Below are positions 37,500-47,305 of a DNA stretch of 64,000 bases, in pieces. The stretch's first letter is position 1. Every line of letters starts with the position of its first letter. The position numbers and the translations under genes were made by a program. Below the pieces are notes generated by a model that did no database searches, was not told the origin of the DNA, and saw only the letters and a program-made list of their open reading frames with translations. Location of the stretch: the NCBI RefSeq assembly GCF_000430745.1, contig NZ_KE387230.1, forward strand, positions 70,022 through 134,021, given 5' to 3'. The DNA is from Fictibacillus gelatini DSM 15865. GTDB lineage: Bacteria; Bacillota; Bacilli; Bacillales; Fictibacillaceae.

Positions 37500-38243
37500 T
37501 TATTGTGCGGTATAGCCTCCGTCAATGAGCAGGCTTGTACCTGTAATAAATGAAGCATCGTCGCTTGCTAGGAACAGGACGGCTTTTGCGACTTCTTCCG
37601 GTTTTCCGAGACGGCCGAGCGGATGAAGGTCAACTAATTGTTGCTTCATTTCAGGGTCAGCCCCGGCAATTAATGGCGTGTCAATATATCCAGGACAGAC
37701 CGCATTCACCCGAATTCCTTCTTTTGCATACGTAACGCTTAGCGTCTGCGTCAATAGCTTTACTCCACCTTTTGCGGAGGAGTAAGCGGTAACCCCGATT
37801 TTTCCTGCAAAACTATGAATCGATCCGGCGTTAACAATCACTCCGCCAGTCCCTTGTTTAAGCATTTGCTCGATCGCGTATTTGTCGGAAAGAAAAACGC
37901 CGGATAAATTGACATCGATCGTCCTTTTCCATTTTTCAAAAGTAAGCTCGTGCGCAACAGTATCATTGGCAATGCCAGCATTCGCAAACATAATATCCAA
38001 TTTTCCATATTGGCTGACGGCTTTTGCGATCATTAGTTTAACGTCTTCTTCTTTTGTGACATCCGTTTTGACAAATAATGTATCATGTCCATCGGCGTTC
38101 AGCTGATCAGATAGTTCCTGTCCATGTTCGGAAAAATCAGCAATGACCACTTTCGCTCCTTCGCAGGCGAAGAGGCGGACGGTCGCTTCACCAATCCCGC
38201 TCGCGCCGCCGGTTATGATTGCTACTTTATCTTTAAGTCTCAT
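37500..38243 (-). CDS. Short-chain dehydrogenase (FabG/glucose-dehydrogenase-like)
   Basis: A 247-residue SDR with TGGASGIG at the N-terminus, the acidic end of the second strand (VVIADFSEHG, favouring NAD), NAGIAN, catalytic Ser in NAGSIHSF, YSSAK and the C-terminal SFITGTSLLIDGGY. Many such Bacillus enzymes are annotated as 3-oxoacyl-ACP reductase or glucose/cyclopentanol dehydrogenase; the substrate is not decidable here. It is monocistronic. Confidence 0.87.
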   Translation of the reverse strand: MRLKDKVAIITGGASGIGEATVRLFACEGAKVVIADFSEHGQELSDQLNADGHDTLFVKTDVTKEEDVKLMIAKAVSQYGKLDIMFANAGIANDTVAHELTFEKWKRTIDVNLSGVFLSDKYAIEQMLKQGTGGVIVNAGSIHSFAGKIGVTAYSSAKGGVKLLTQTLSVTYAKEGIRVNAVCPGYIDTPLIAGADPEMKQQLVDLHPLGRLGKPEEVAKAVLFLASDDASFITGTSLLIDGGYTAQ

Positions 38244-38377
38244 AATTGTTCACGATCCTTTCTAAATGGTTACATTTCTATTGTACCGCCGCCATTTTAA
38301 AATACTATCCCGCAAAAAGCTGTATAATAAAAGGAGATATACCCTTCATTTATAGGGGCATAAGGAGAAGAGACTGT

Positions 38378-39524
38378 ATGGGCAGTGCATTTCATGAGCA
38401 TGAAGAGATGACGTTTGAGCATTTCGTGTTATTCGTTAAAAGCCACAAAAGTCAAATTGAAGGAAATGTGAATGTTTATTTAAAGCTGGAACCGTCTCTC
38501 TCAGACCTGGATCGGAAAATGATTGGAACGATGTTGGAATCATTTATTCAATTCTTGACTCATCCAAACATTGAAGAAGTGCATCTTGATTACGATCAAC
38601 ATTTGGACACATGGATGCAATCGCATTTGTCAATTATGACTACAGTACGCTTCAACTTTTTTCGGATCATCTTTGAAAAATCGCTCATCACGCTAATGGT
38701 TCAAATGAAATATAACCGGACTGCATCCGTCATGATATTTCTTTTATCAATTTTTTCCCGCCTGGTCCAAAGTTATCATCAATGGGGAGATGATGAATCA
38801 AGGAGTTCATATGTAGACTTCGAAATAAATGCAGAAGTTCGCCGATTAAAATTATTGTACAAGCTGGATGAACGATTAATTCGGTCTTCGGGAACTAAAG
38901 ATCTTGCGGAGGATTCTAAAAGGGTGTGAAGAACTATTCGATTATAAACGCTGCGTTTTTTATGCGTATATTCCATGGTCTAATGAATTTTATGGTGTGA
39001 TCGGACCGGAATTGTCAAAAGTACAAAGCATGAAAGGGCGTCTTAGCATGAAGCTGCCTTTTACGACTGTTATTAACACGAAAAAGCCGTTATTTCTGAA
39101 GAATCCCCGCTATTATGTTAATGAGGAGCACATTGAACTGTTTAACTTATCATCAGTCGTATTTGTGCCGATTGTCCATGAAGGAAACGTATTTGGCTGG
39201 GTTACGTTTGATCAAATGGGGGAAGAATTTGACTGTTCAAAAGAGGAACTGTCCTTGCTCGGTGAAGCAGGGGAACGGATTGGGCTCTACTTAACGAGAA
39301 TGGAGGATGAAGTATCAAGCGGGCCTAAACTTCGGTTGACGGAACGTGAATCCATGATTTTGGAATTGCTCGCCGATGGGTATGACAACAAAAAAATGGG
39401 GGAGTTGCTGCACTTGAGTGAACATACTGTCAGAGATTACGTACGGAGCTTGATGACAAAGTTTAAAGCGAAAAATCGCACGCAAGTTGTTGCAAGCGCG
39501 TTTCGCCTTGGCTTGATAAACTGA
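38378..39524 (+). pseudogene. LuxR-type (GAF plus HTH) regulator, interrupted by a frameshift
   Basis: The first part (38378-38929) is a helical N-terminal region ending KLDERLIRSSGTKDLAEDSKRV and stop. The second (38904-39524, next frame) continues naturally as LRRILKGCEELFDYKRCVFY, a GAF-like sensor, then a LuxR/NarL helix-turn-helix (LTERESMILELLADGYDNKK). Joined, they make a single protein of about 380 residues. The frame changes near 38895-38910, where TTGCGGAG occurs; a short deletion between direct repeats could explain it. It may be a pseudogene, a sequencing error or, less likely, two coupled proteins. Confidence 0.8.
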
Positions 39525-39591
39525 AAAATGCATCACGTTTTTGGGCCAGATTGCAAAAAAAAAGAACCGAAACCAACCTGCTTCGATTCTT

Positions 39592-40305
39592 TTATTTGCT
39601 CAATGTTGTTAATTGGTCAGCCGTGCCCTGAATGATGACAGGCTTTTTTTCGGGGTCCATCCACTTCAGCAATTTTACAATATTCTCTTCGGATACGGCC
39701 GTGCATCCGGCGGTCGGGCTGTTTGGCCCCGGCCAGATGTGAAAGAAGATCGCACTTCCTTTTCCTTTGACAATCGGGTCTTCGTTGTAACGGATAACGG
39801 CCGCGTATTTATAGAGCGGAATGTGCAGCCGTTCAAACGACTTCCACTTTTTGTGCGGATCTCCTTTGTAAACTTTCCACTGATTATAATCTTTCGAAGT
39901 TACATCATCAACCCAGTAATCATGTTCCGTCGTCTGTTGATAGGGAAGCTTCATGCCAGAAGGCTTCGCTGCCGTCCCGAAGCTCCGATCAATAAAATAA
40001 ATGCCGGCTGGAGACTTCATTCCGCCTTCATGCATATCAAACGTAATCCCTTTTTTCCCGATCACAGCAGGCATCGAATACACCTTTTCCCATTTCCCGC
40101 TCCGGTATTCGTAAGCGACTAACGAGGCGTGAAACCCGGTTTCCGACTTTGCCGTCACAATGATCGCCTGAGTTGCTTTTTTATCTTTCCGCACCTTTTC
40201 CAACAGCCGCTTTTCAACAGCCGGCTTGCCGGATGCTTTAACGATTGGAACAATAATGCCAATAATCAAGATCAACATTACAACCAACGCCATAAAATTC
40301 CGCAA
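39592..40305 (-). CDS. L,D-transpeptidase-like (YkuD-fold) exported protein
   Basis: A 237-residue protein with an N-terminal membrane/signal segment (MALVVMLILIIGIIVPIV) and a catalytic domain related to COG3786/YkuD: MKSPAGIYFID, HDYWVDD and the active-site stretch FFHIWPGPNSPTAGCTAVSE with the His and Ser-x-Gly-Cys. Such proteins act outside the membrane on peptidoglycan or related amide bonds. The TTG start at 40305 is supported by GGAGGGA 7 bp upstream. Confidence 0.83.
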   Translation of the reverse strand: MRNFMALVVMLILIIGIIVPIVKASGKPAVEKRLLEKVRKDKKATQAIIVTAKSETGFHASLVAYEYRSGKWEKVYSMPAVIGKKGITFDMHEGGMKSPAGIYFIDRSFGTAAKPSGMKLPYQQTTEHDYWVDDVTSKDYNQWKVYKGDPHKKWKSFERLHIPLYKYAAVIRYNEDPIVKGKGSAIFFHIWPGPNSPTAGCTAVSEENIVKLLKWMDPEKKPVIIQGTADQLTTLSK

Positions 40306-40845
40306 AAAAATCCCTCCCTCAACTACTAATAGTATACCAGTCTAAGAGAAGTAGAATGATTCATCTTAAAAATAAAGATTCACAACAAAAGGAATAGGTC
40401 TATTTACCTATAAAAGGAGGTTGAAAAAATGGATCTGTTTCTAAAAAACGGATATTTTTTAAAAAAACTATTAAATATTGACAAAAAGTGTCGATATAAG
40501 TGGTGTAACAAAGAAAACGGGAGCTATCTCGTGTGATAAAATGCCTATTTTTATAGAAGTATTTACTAAGATATAGAAAAATATAACTTAAAAATGACGA
40601 AAAAAGCTGGCGTTTTATCAGATTTTGTTATATCATATGAAATGTATTCCAAAGTTACTAGTAAATTACTATTTTTAAATAGTATTTTCCTAGTATAAAA
40701 GTACTATCTGTATACGAAGAAATGGTTATGAAAATTGTTGGAAATCCATGTAGTACATACCATATGGCGATTTTGTCCATTGAAATCATGGTAATCTAAC
40801 AATTTTTACAAAATAACTTCACACAAATGGAAGGGGATTTGAAAA
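40306..40845. other. Long leader region of the S-layer gene
   Basis: About 540 bp of AT-rich DNA. It contains a small ORF with a perfect ribosome binding site (40429), a TTGACA at 40478-40483 without a good -10 at normal spacing, and several TAGTA-type inverted segments around 40650-40710. Long untranslated leaders that stabilise mRNA are usual for S-layer genes; I cannot assign the promoter securely. Confidence 0.5.
40429..40536 (+). CDS. Possible 35-residue leader peptide
   Basis: The ORF starting MDLFLKNGYFLKKLLNIDKK has AAAGGAGG exactly 8 bp before ATG, the best ribosome binding site in this area. The peptide is basic with two cysteines (KKCRYKWC). It lies 310 bp before the S-layer start. 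It may be a real small protein or a translated leader; no homolog is recognised. Confidence 0.45.
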   Translation: MDLFLKNGYFLKKLLNIDKKCRYKWCNKENGSYLV

Positions 40846-43800
40846 ATGGACAAAAAGAAAGCACTGAAGATCGCAACAGCGACTTCCGTAGCAGCAGGTG
40901 CATTCGTTTCTGCGGCTCCAGCATCCTTTGCGGCATCTTCTCAATATAAAAAAGCAGACGATGCTGTTAAAGCGGCAGAAAAAGAGGCTGCAAAATTAAA
41001 AGAGAAGTATTATCCAAAGTCGAAGAAGTTTAGCTTCACAAAAATTAGCACTACAGCTACTGAGTCTGCTTACTCTAAAGCTATTAAAGAAGTAAACAAA
41101 CTAGGCTCAAAGGACAAAAAGAAATTTGAAGGACGCCTTTCCGGGGTTAAGAGCAACATCACTTACGCTAAAGGCTACAACACTGCAATTGACAAAGGTT
41201 CTGCACTAGATAAAGCAACTAAAGCTGCTAATGACCTTGTGAAAAAGTATGATGCGAAAAAAGCAGATGCTGCATTAAAATCCTTGAAATCGGCAATCGA
41301 CGCTTTCAAAGGCGCTGTGGCAAAAGGGAAAGTTTACGGCATCCCTGCTCGTGATGCATTCAACAAAAAGTACCTTACTCCAGCTGACAGTGCATATAAA
41401 GCGTTAGACAAGAAGATTAAAGATGAAAAAGCTTATGCTAAAAAGTTAGAAGAAGCAACCAAGAAAGTTGAAGCTCTTGAAAAAGCAGATCTTTCTACTT
41501 ATGACAAAGCATTGGAAGCTGAAAAATTAGTTCAAGAAGCAAAAGATGCAGTGAAAGACCTTCGTACAGCAGATAAAGAGAGATTAACAAAACGTATCAA
41601 TGCGGCTGAAGCGAAGATTCAAGAAGCAAAAGATTTACTTGCAATTCCACAAGTTAAGTCTGTTGAAGCTGTAGATGCTTCTACAGTGAAAGTCAAGTTT
41701 GAAAAAGCGGTAAAACGTGAAGTGAAATACAACCTTGAATCACGTGGGAAAGATGGAAAGGTTGATAAAACATATGCAGTTTCCTCCGTTTCTTTAAATG
41801 AAGACAAAACGGAAGCTACATTGAAGTTCGAAAAGCCTTTAGAAGACGTTGAAGGAACTACCCTATTTACGGTTCTTAAGGATACAAAAGATAAAGTTTT
41901 AGCTGAAAAGGACTTTGTATTCGAAACTGTAGCTCCTGAAGTGAAAGAAGTAACAGTTGCTAAAGACGGCGGTAAGACACTTGTCGTTAAGTTCAATGAA
42001 AAGGTGAAAGAAACTTCAGATAAGAGCCTTAAAGTTGAAGTGAAAAAAGACGGCGGCTTACTAGATGTAGGTTTGGCATCAATTAACGAAGACGGACAGG
42101 TTACGATCGTTTCTAAAGATGGAAATGCCTTTGCAGATGGAGAATACTCCGTTAAAGTAGAGGGAGTTTCTGATTTAAGTGGAAAGGCACTATCCGAAAA
42201 GAATTCAGCCAGCGTTAAAAAGCTTTCTGTAGCGGATAAATTGGAAATTACGAATGTTGGTCTTGCGCCTGCTGGAAACCAGCAAATTGCTTACAAGATT
42301 ACAGATAATTACGGTGTGGAATACACTGATGCTTCTAAATTGGCTTCAGGTAAAATTACAGCAGCTTCAGCCAAAGTTAAATCAACAGGTGTTCCACTTG
42401 ATGTGAAAATAGCTGATGATAAGAATGCCACTTTCAGTGCGGCAAATTTAGCTGAAAATACAGAAGTTGAAGTTTCTGTAACGTATAAAGCTGGCGATGT
42501 GACAAAAACCGCTACAAAAACATTAACGGTTGGTAAAGCGGCAAAAGCATCTGCAATTAAAGAGCTTGCAATTTCTGAAACAAAAGCTAAAGATGGTTCT
42601 TCCGTTGATGTTGCGAAAGAAGGATTTGTTCTCGGTAAGGTAGATTCATTTAAATTAACTGCTAACTTACTTGATCAATATAACGGTTCTTTTATTCCTT
42701 CTGACGATGAGTCTACTAAAGATGTGAATGAAAGCAAAATCGTTACATGGACAACTTCAAATAAAGATGTTGTTGCTTTTGATGGAGCTGAAGGTGAAAC
42801 AGTAATCAATAATGATGTAAACAGCAAATCATTTAAAGTAAAAGGTAAAGGTACAGCTGTTGTTACAGCCTACTTACCAAATGGTGCGAAAGCTGAATAT
42901 ACGGTTACTGTTACACTAGCAGGAGTAAAAACTATTGCAGCTCCAGTATCTACAGATGTAAAAGATTTTGTAGATCAAGAGATTACGAGCGGATTTGCAT
43001 TTACGGATGACAATGGAAATACAGATACGCTTAAACCGTTAAAAGATGATGTTTCATTTGTGGTTAAAACAGCGCCAGCTGGTGCTTCGGCAAGTGATCT
43101 TACAATTACAAACCTTGCAAACGACAACGGTACGTTTAAAGGAATTAAAGTCAATGCGAAAAAACCTGGCCAATATACCGTCACAATGTCTTATGGTGGC
43201 AAAACAGCTGACTTTATCATTAATGCGTCCAAAGATACAAATGTAGTAAAACTTGCAAATGTAGCTGACTTCAAATTGAAGAAAGACGCTGCGGAATACA
43301 AGTTCGATGTAACGGCACTTAATAAATATGATGAAGTTCTTGATGGACCAAAACAAGCTGACTTAGAATTAACCTGGTATGATGCAAATGGCCAAAAACT
43401 AAGTGACACTCCATCTGATATTACAGTTAAGCTTTATACTGCAGACGGCAAAGAAGCGACTGCAAATGATAAAGTTGCTAAAGTTGGGCTTGTATTCAAT
43501 GGTTCTGAAGCGAAAAAATACACGTTAGTAACAAGCGTAAAAGGTACTATTGCATCTGACTCAGCTGTAGTAAATACGGTTGTTCCAGGAGTAAAATCTC
43601 TAAGCATTTCTAAAGGAATTACTTCTGCAGATAAATTAGTAGTAGGCGATACTGACAAGCAATATGTTGACATCACAGTAAAAGATGAAGATGGCGATGT
43701 CATGCTCGATAGTACTGCTGTTATTAAAATTACTGATACAGCTGGTAACAGTGTTAAAAATGATTTTGTAAGCTACGTTTATAAGCACGTTGCACAGGAT

Positions 43801-44913
43801 GGAAAAGTATCTTATAACGATACAAAAGCTGGTGCTGTTGGACTAGCATTAGCGTTTGACCCATCAAAAGTTTCAAAAGCAGGAACTTACAATGTTTCAC
43901 TTGAAAAGACTGTTGGATCTACAACGGTTAAATCAAATATTGTTAACGTTGTAGCAAGAGAATCCCGTGTGCTATCCAACGTTACTGTATCTAAGACAAA
44001 TGTCACAACGACACTTGGAACAACTGCTTCTGTTGTTGTTACTCCGGTTGACCAATATGGAGATGTTGTAAATGTTGGTACAGATGCAATTAATCTTACA
44101 GCAGCAAATGGAACGGTGACTAAAGGTGAAGTAACAGAAGTAACGAAAGACGGCAAATTGACTGGTTATAAAGTAGAATTAAATGGTGCTAAAAAAGGAA
44201 CAGAAAATGTTACTCTTGAAGTTGGAACTGGCGATGCTAAAAAGACAGTTACTTTATCTGTAAACGTAAAAGCTTCGGGTGAAGTATCTACCCTTAAGTT
44301 CAATAATGACGCAGATAACAATGGAGTATTAGATGTATCTTTACATGACACTGTAATCGGTGATACTGATACGTATAATACAGTAACTCTAGATCTTACA
44401 GGATACGACTCCAACAAAAATGAAGTTGTTGTAAAAGCATCTGACTTTGTTTGGGATCAATCCGGTTTACCATCATTTATCACATTTGATACAGCACAAG
44501 GTACGTTCTCTGTTGATCCAAGTAAAATTGGGGAAACTCATACAGCACAAGGTACAGTTAAAGCTTATCAAAATGGCCAATTAGTTGGTTCTATTAAGAT
44601 TGACTTTACTGATGCAGAGCCAACTATTAAATCCATCTCTTTTGCAGATAGAGATAAATCTCAAGAGTTAGCTGTTGGTAGCTCAAAAGACCTTTCAGCA
44701 ATCACATTAGTAGCAAAAGATAATTATGATCAAGATGCGTCTCCGGCTGTAAAGGCAAGTGATATCAAGAACTGGGCATCCAGTGACACTTCGATCGCAA
44801 CAGTAGAAGACGGACAAGTAATTGCAAAAGCTGAAGGAACAGTAACAGTTACAGGTTCTTACAAAGGACATGTTGTTACTTTCACTGTGAAAGTTGTTAA
44901 AGCAACAAATTAA
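40846..44913 (+). CDS. S-layer protein, SbsC-like
   Basis: A 1355-residue secreted protein. The signal peptide (MDKKKALKIATATSVAAGAF, cleavage near SFA-AS) closely resembles that of Geobacillus SbsC. Residues about 30-265 are lysine- and alanine-rich coiled helices, as in the SbsC N-terminal domain that binds secondary cell-wall polymer; there are no SLH motifs. From about 270 on, beta-rich Ig-like modules repeat to the end, the last one being a bacterial Ig-like 2 domain (ASSDTSIATVEDGQVIAKAE). Codon use is strongly biased to A/T-ending codons, typical of a very highly expressed gene. It should form the outer lattice. Confidence 0.9.
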   Translation: MDKKKALKIATATSVAAGAFVSAAPASFAASSQYKKADDAVKAAEKEAAKLKEKYYPKSKKFSFTKISTTATESAYSKAIKEVNKLGSKDKKKFEGRLSGVKSNITYAKGYNTAIDKGSALDKATKAANDLVKKYDAKKADAALKSLKSAIDAFKGAVAKGKVYGIPARDAFNKKYLTPADSAYKALDKKIKDEKAYAKKLEEATKKVEALEKADLSTYDKALEAEKLVQEAKDAVKDLRTADKERLTKRINAAEAKIQEAKDLLAIPQVKSVEAVDASTVKVKFEKAVKREVKYNLESRGKDGKVDKTYAVSSVSLNEDKTEATLKFEKPLEDVEGTTLFTVLKDTKDKVLAEKDFVFETVAPEVKEVTVAKDGGKTLVVKFNEKVKETSDKSLKVEVKKDGGLLDVGLASINEDGQVTIVSKDGNAFADGEYSVKVEGVSDLSGKALSEKNSASVKKLSVADKLEITNVGLAPAGNQQIAYKITDNYGVEYTDASKLASGKITAASAKVKSTGVPLDVKIADDKNATFSAANLAENTEVEVSVTYKAGDVTKTATKTLTVGKAAKASAIKELAISETKAKDGSSVDVAKEGFVLGKVDSFKLTANLLDQYNGSFIPSDDESTKDVNESKIVTWTTSNKDVVAFDGAEGETVINNDVNSKSFKVKGKGTAVVTAYLPNGAKAEYTVTVTLAGVKTIAAPVSTDVKDFVDQEITSGFAFTDDNGNTDTLKPLKDDVSFVVKTAPAGASASDLTITNLANDNGTFKGIKVNAKKPGQYTVTMSYGGKTADFIINASKDTNVVKLANVADFKLKKDAAEYKFDVTALNKYDEVLDGPKQADLELTWYDANGQKLSDTPSDITVKLYTADGKEATANDKVAKVGLVFNGSEAKKYTLVTSVKGTIASDSAVVNTVVPGVKSLSISKGITSADKLVVGDTDKQYVDITVKDEDGDVMLDSTAVIKITDTAGNSVKNDFVSYVYKHVAQDGKVSYNDTKAGAVGLALAFDPSKVSKAGTYNVSLEKTVGSTTVKSNIVNVVARESRVLSNVTVSKTNVTTTLGTTASVVVTPVDQYGDVVNVGTDAINLTAANGTVTKGEVTEVTKDGKLTGYKVELNGAKKGTENVTLEVGTGDAKKTVTLSVNVKASGEVSTLKFNNDADNNGVLDVSLHDTVIGDTDTYNTVTLDLTGYDSNKNEVVVKASDFVWDQSGLPSFITFDTAQGTFSVDPSKIGETHTAQGTVKAYQNGQLVGSIKIDFTDAEPTIKSISFADRDKSQELAVGSSKDLSAITLVAKDNYDQDASPAVKASDIKNWASSDTSIATVEDGQVIAKAEGTVTVTGSYKGHVVTFTVKVVKATN

Positions 44914-44930
44914 TATTCTTTAAATAAGTA

Positions 44931-44966
44931 CAAACTCGGCTTTACTTGCCGGGTTTGTGCTTTTTA
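44931..44966 (+). terminator. Terminator of the S-layer gene
   Basis: ACAAAC-T-CGGC and GCCG-G-GTTTGT form the stem, followed by GCTTTTTAAA. Confidence 0.85.
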
Positions 44967-45331
44967 AATTTATGAAAAAAACAGAAATCAAAATTCCCCA
45001 AAAACAAAACGAGGAAAAGTTTTAAGAAAAATTAAAAGAAATGAGTTACCTTTCAAAAATTGAATATTTCAAGAACAATTTGTTGCAGTATGAGCATTTT
45101 AATAAATCTGATTCAAACGGATATGGATTTGTTATGCTTTAAATTTAATTCGGATAAAGGATCACTCTATCTAGTAAAACGTTTTGATATATGGCGTTTT
45201 TCTTTATCTAGGCCCCTTTGAGTGTTCAACTAGTTTTTAAAATACCTGTATAAATATTTCGAAAATCATATACAGGGAATGTATGTTCTGTTATAATAAA
45301 AGTAATATTACATAGTTTGGAGGAAAAGGAT
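44967..45331. other. Intergenic region between S-layer and hydrolase genes
   Basis: AT-rich. A 33-codon ATG ORF at 45041-45142 lacks a ribosome binding site and is not called. Near the 3' end are an inverted repeat CCTGTATA/TATACAGG (45245-45252 and 45269-45276) and a TATAAT at 45292-45297, which look like the operator and -10 box of the hydrolase gene. Confidence 0.5.
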
Positions 45332-46150
45332 ATGGAATGTTCGCTTGGGGATGTAACCATTCATTATGAAACGCAGGGAACTGGCCGCCCGATCCTTATG
45401 ATCCACGGATTTACGCCTGACCATCGGCTTATGACCGGCTGCATGGAACCTATCTTTAAGGAAAGGGAAGGCTGGAAGCGGATTTACATCGACCTTCCGG
45501 GAATGGGAAAAACAAAGGGATCTCCGCAAATTGAGAGCAGTGATGATATGCTTGATGTCGTGTTGCGTTTTATTGATGCCGTCATTCCGAACGAATCTTT
45601 TTTAGTGGCCGGCGAGTCCTATGGTGGATACATCGCACGGGGCATTATAAGCGAAAGGAAGGAATACATAGATGGGGCGGCCTTCATTTGCCCACTGATT
45701 ATACCTGAAAATGAAAAAAGGACGCTTCCCGCTCATCACGTTCTTTACCGAGATGAGGATTTTCTTGCGAAGTTGAGCAAGGAAGAAAAAGAGGAATTCA
45801 CTTCAATATCCGTCGTGCATGACGAGTATAATTTCAACAGGTATCGCGATGAAGTTGCCTCAGGATGCAGCATCGCGGACGAAGAATTTTTGGCAAAAAT
45901 CCAAAAGCGATATGGATTTTCTTTTCCTGTCGATGAGCAGTTATCTTCTTATGATAAGCCCAGTCTGTTTCTGTTTGGGCGCCAGGATTCGATCGTAGGA
46001 TTTAAAGATGGATGGTCGCTTCTTGATAAATTTCCGCGGGCAACTTTTGCGGTTTTAGACCGTGCGGGGCAAAACCTGCAAATTGAGCAATCCACTATGT
46101 TTACGTCATTGATTCACGAGTGGCTGGATCGCGTGGAAGAATCGAAATAA
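45332..46150 (+). CDS. Alpha/beta hydrolase
   Basis: A 272-residue alpha/beta hydrolase: oxyanion motif HGFTPD, nucleophile elbow GESYGG, later acid segment FGRQDSIVGF; the usual catalytic histidine is not obvious (the C-terminal region reads DRAGQNLQIEQ where GH is expected), so activity is uncertain. ATG at 45332 has GGAGG 8 bp upstream. Monocistronic, with a possible palindromic operator upstream. Substrate unknown. Confidence 0.85.
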   Translation: MECSLGDVTIHYETQGTGRPILMIHGFTPDHRLMTGCMEPIFKEREGWKRIYIDLPGMGKTKGSPQIESSDDMLDVVLRFIDAVIPNESFLVAGESYGGYIARGIISERKEYIDGAAFICPLIIPENEKRTLPAHHVLYRDEDFLAKLSKEEKEEFTSISVVHDEYNFNRYRDEVASGCSIADEEFLAKIQKRYGFSFPVDEQLSSYDKPSLFLFGRQDSIVGFKDGWSLLDKFPRATFAVLDRAGQNLQIEQSTMFTSLIHEWLDRVEESK

Positions 46151-46190
46151 AAAACAGCGGTCGTTTTAAACAATCGCCGCGCTTTTTTAA
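46151..46190 (+). terminator. Terminator after the hydrolase
   Basis: AGCGG-T-CG and CG-C-CGCGCT pair, followed by TTTTTTAACC. Confidence 0.7.
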
Positions 46191-46295
46191 CCTGGCATTA
46201 GCGCTAACGTCCGCTTAGGTAATGAAAAGTAAAAGAGTCTCAGCTGTTAGTTAAGATGGTGACTATAACCGACATTTTTTTGGATCACTATTAAA

Positions 46296-46464
46296 TATTG
46301 AAATTAGGGTACTTGGGAAAAGTAGAAATGTTACAGAAGGAAAATACAAGAATGCTGAGGGTTATTCAAGACAATATTATGAGTCCACATTTGGTATTAG
46401 ATGGGCGGGTATAGTTTTAAAAAGTGTTACTGTTGAATGCTATGTAGGTTCTACAGTTACATGA
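46296..46464 (+). pseudogene. C-terminal fragment of an unknown secreted-type protein
   Basis: An open stretch without start codon reads IEIRVLGKSRNVTEGKYKNA and continues to SVTVECYVGSTVT before a stop. The composition looks protein-like, and a strong hairpin follows 30 bp later as after a real gene. The 5' part is missing. Family not recognised. Confidence 0.4.
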
Positions 46465-46497
46465 AATCTTTATGGTGGAGCAATAAGGAAATAAAGA

Positions 46498-46532
46498 ACA
46501 AACCGTATAGAAAAAATTCTATACGGTTTGTT
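46498..46532. terminator. Perfect inverted repeat, terminator-like
   Basis: ACAAACCGTATAGAA and TTCTATACGGTTTGT form a 15-bp perfect stem with a 4-5-nt A-rich loop. It follows the gene fragment; the T-run after it is weak. Confidence 0.65.
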
Positions 46533-46778
46533 ACTATTTAGAATTATTAGAGAAAGCACTATCAAATTCTTTACAACATATGTTATTATAGGGCTATTTA
46601 GTAAATAAGAGGATGAAAAGTTCTTGAAAAGATGAGTATTGGAACTTTATCTGGAACTACGGCTTATTTTTTTACCAATTAATAACATGCGCTTTGTGGG
46701 TAGTGGCAGTTACGCGATTACCCCTATATACTGTTCTCGACGAAATATTGGCAAGATCCAATATAGGGAGGGATTAAA

Positions 46779-46961
46779 ATGTATTTAAAGTTTATACGAA
46801 TGTTTTGTCTTTTTCTTTTTCTCTATTTTATGGCAGCATTAACAATCAATTTCTTTTTAGAAGTGAATCTATCCGCCTATTATTTATATTATATATTGGC
46901 ATTTATTATTGGATTAGTAGTACTTTTTATTTATTTAACCTATTTAATAAAAAAAGGTTAA
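46779..46961 (+). CDS. Small two-helix membrane protein
   Basis: A 60-residue, very hydrophobic protein with two predicted membrane helices (FIRMFCLFLFLYFMAALTI and YYLYYILAFIIGLVVLFIYL) separated by a short loop and ending in KKG. GGGAGGG lies 6 bp before the ATG and a terminator lies downstream, so expression is likely. It lies in a decayed accessory region. Could be a toxin-like or immunity-like small membrane protein; no family recognised. Confidence 0.6.
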   Translation: MYLKFIRMFCLFLFLYFMAALTINFFLEVNLSAYYLYYILAFIIGLVVLFIYLTYLIKKG

Positions 46962-47046
46962 AAAGATGTTTAGAGGTCTGAGATTTATATTTTGGTGCTT
47001 TTTTATTTCAATGAACATAACGCCAGCTATTGGAACCGGCCAAAAA

Positions 47047-47092
47047 CAAAAAGCCTATATTCGGTCACATGAACCGATACGGGCTTTTTTTC
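47047..47092 (+). terminator. Terminator
   Basis: AAAAAGCC and GGGCTTTTT with inner pairing ATTCGGT/ACCGAT, followed by a T-run; 3' of the small membrane gene. Confidence 0.75.
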
Positions 47093-47161
47093 GTGGATCA
47101 ACTGTTTCTTTATCCAAAAATCATTTTAATATTCCCCCTATTGTTTCATTCATAATAATTT

Positions 47162-47305
47162 CATAGATTTTTCAAGATAGTTTTATTGATATAGTCTTCA
47201 TAATTGGGAACACCATAGTCACACATATCCTTTACTTTATAATCATCATCTAATCGTTCTATACGTCGCTCAATTTCTTCGAGACTTCTTCTTTGCAATC
47301 AACGA
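47162..47305 (-). pseudogene. C-terminal gene fragment, unknown
   Basis: A stop-to-stop frame on the minus strand reads SLEEIERRIERLDDDYKVKD, then MCDYGVPNYEDYINKTILKN L and stop. It is charged and helix-like and has no start codon with a ribosome binding site. Probably the tail of a lost gene. Confidence 0.4.

Larger units (their letters stand above)
46191..46778. other. Decayed accessory DNA
   Basis: It contains a gene fragment (46296-46464), a perfect 15-bp-stem hairpin (46498-46532) and an inverted repeat ATATTGG/CCAATAT (46745-46764) just before the small membrane gene. No intact gene. Confidence 0.5.

Noticed and set aside
45041-45142. 33-codon ORF beginning MSYLSKIEYF
   Set aside because: No ribosome binding site and no conservation evidence; left as intergenic.
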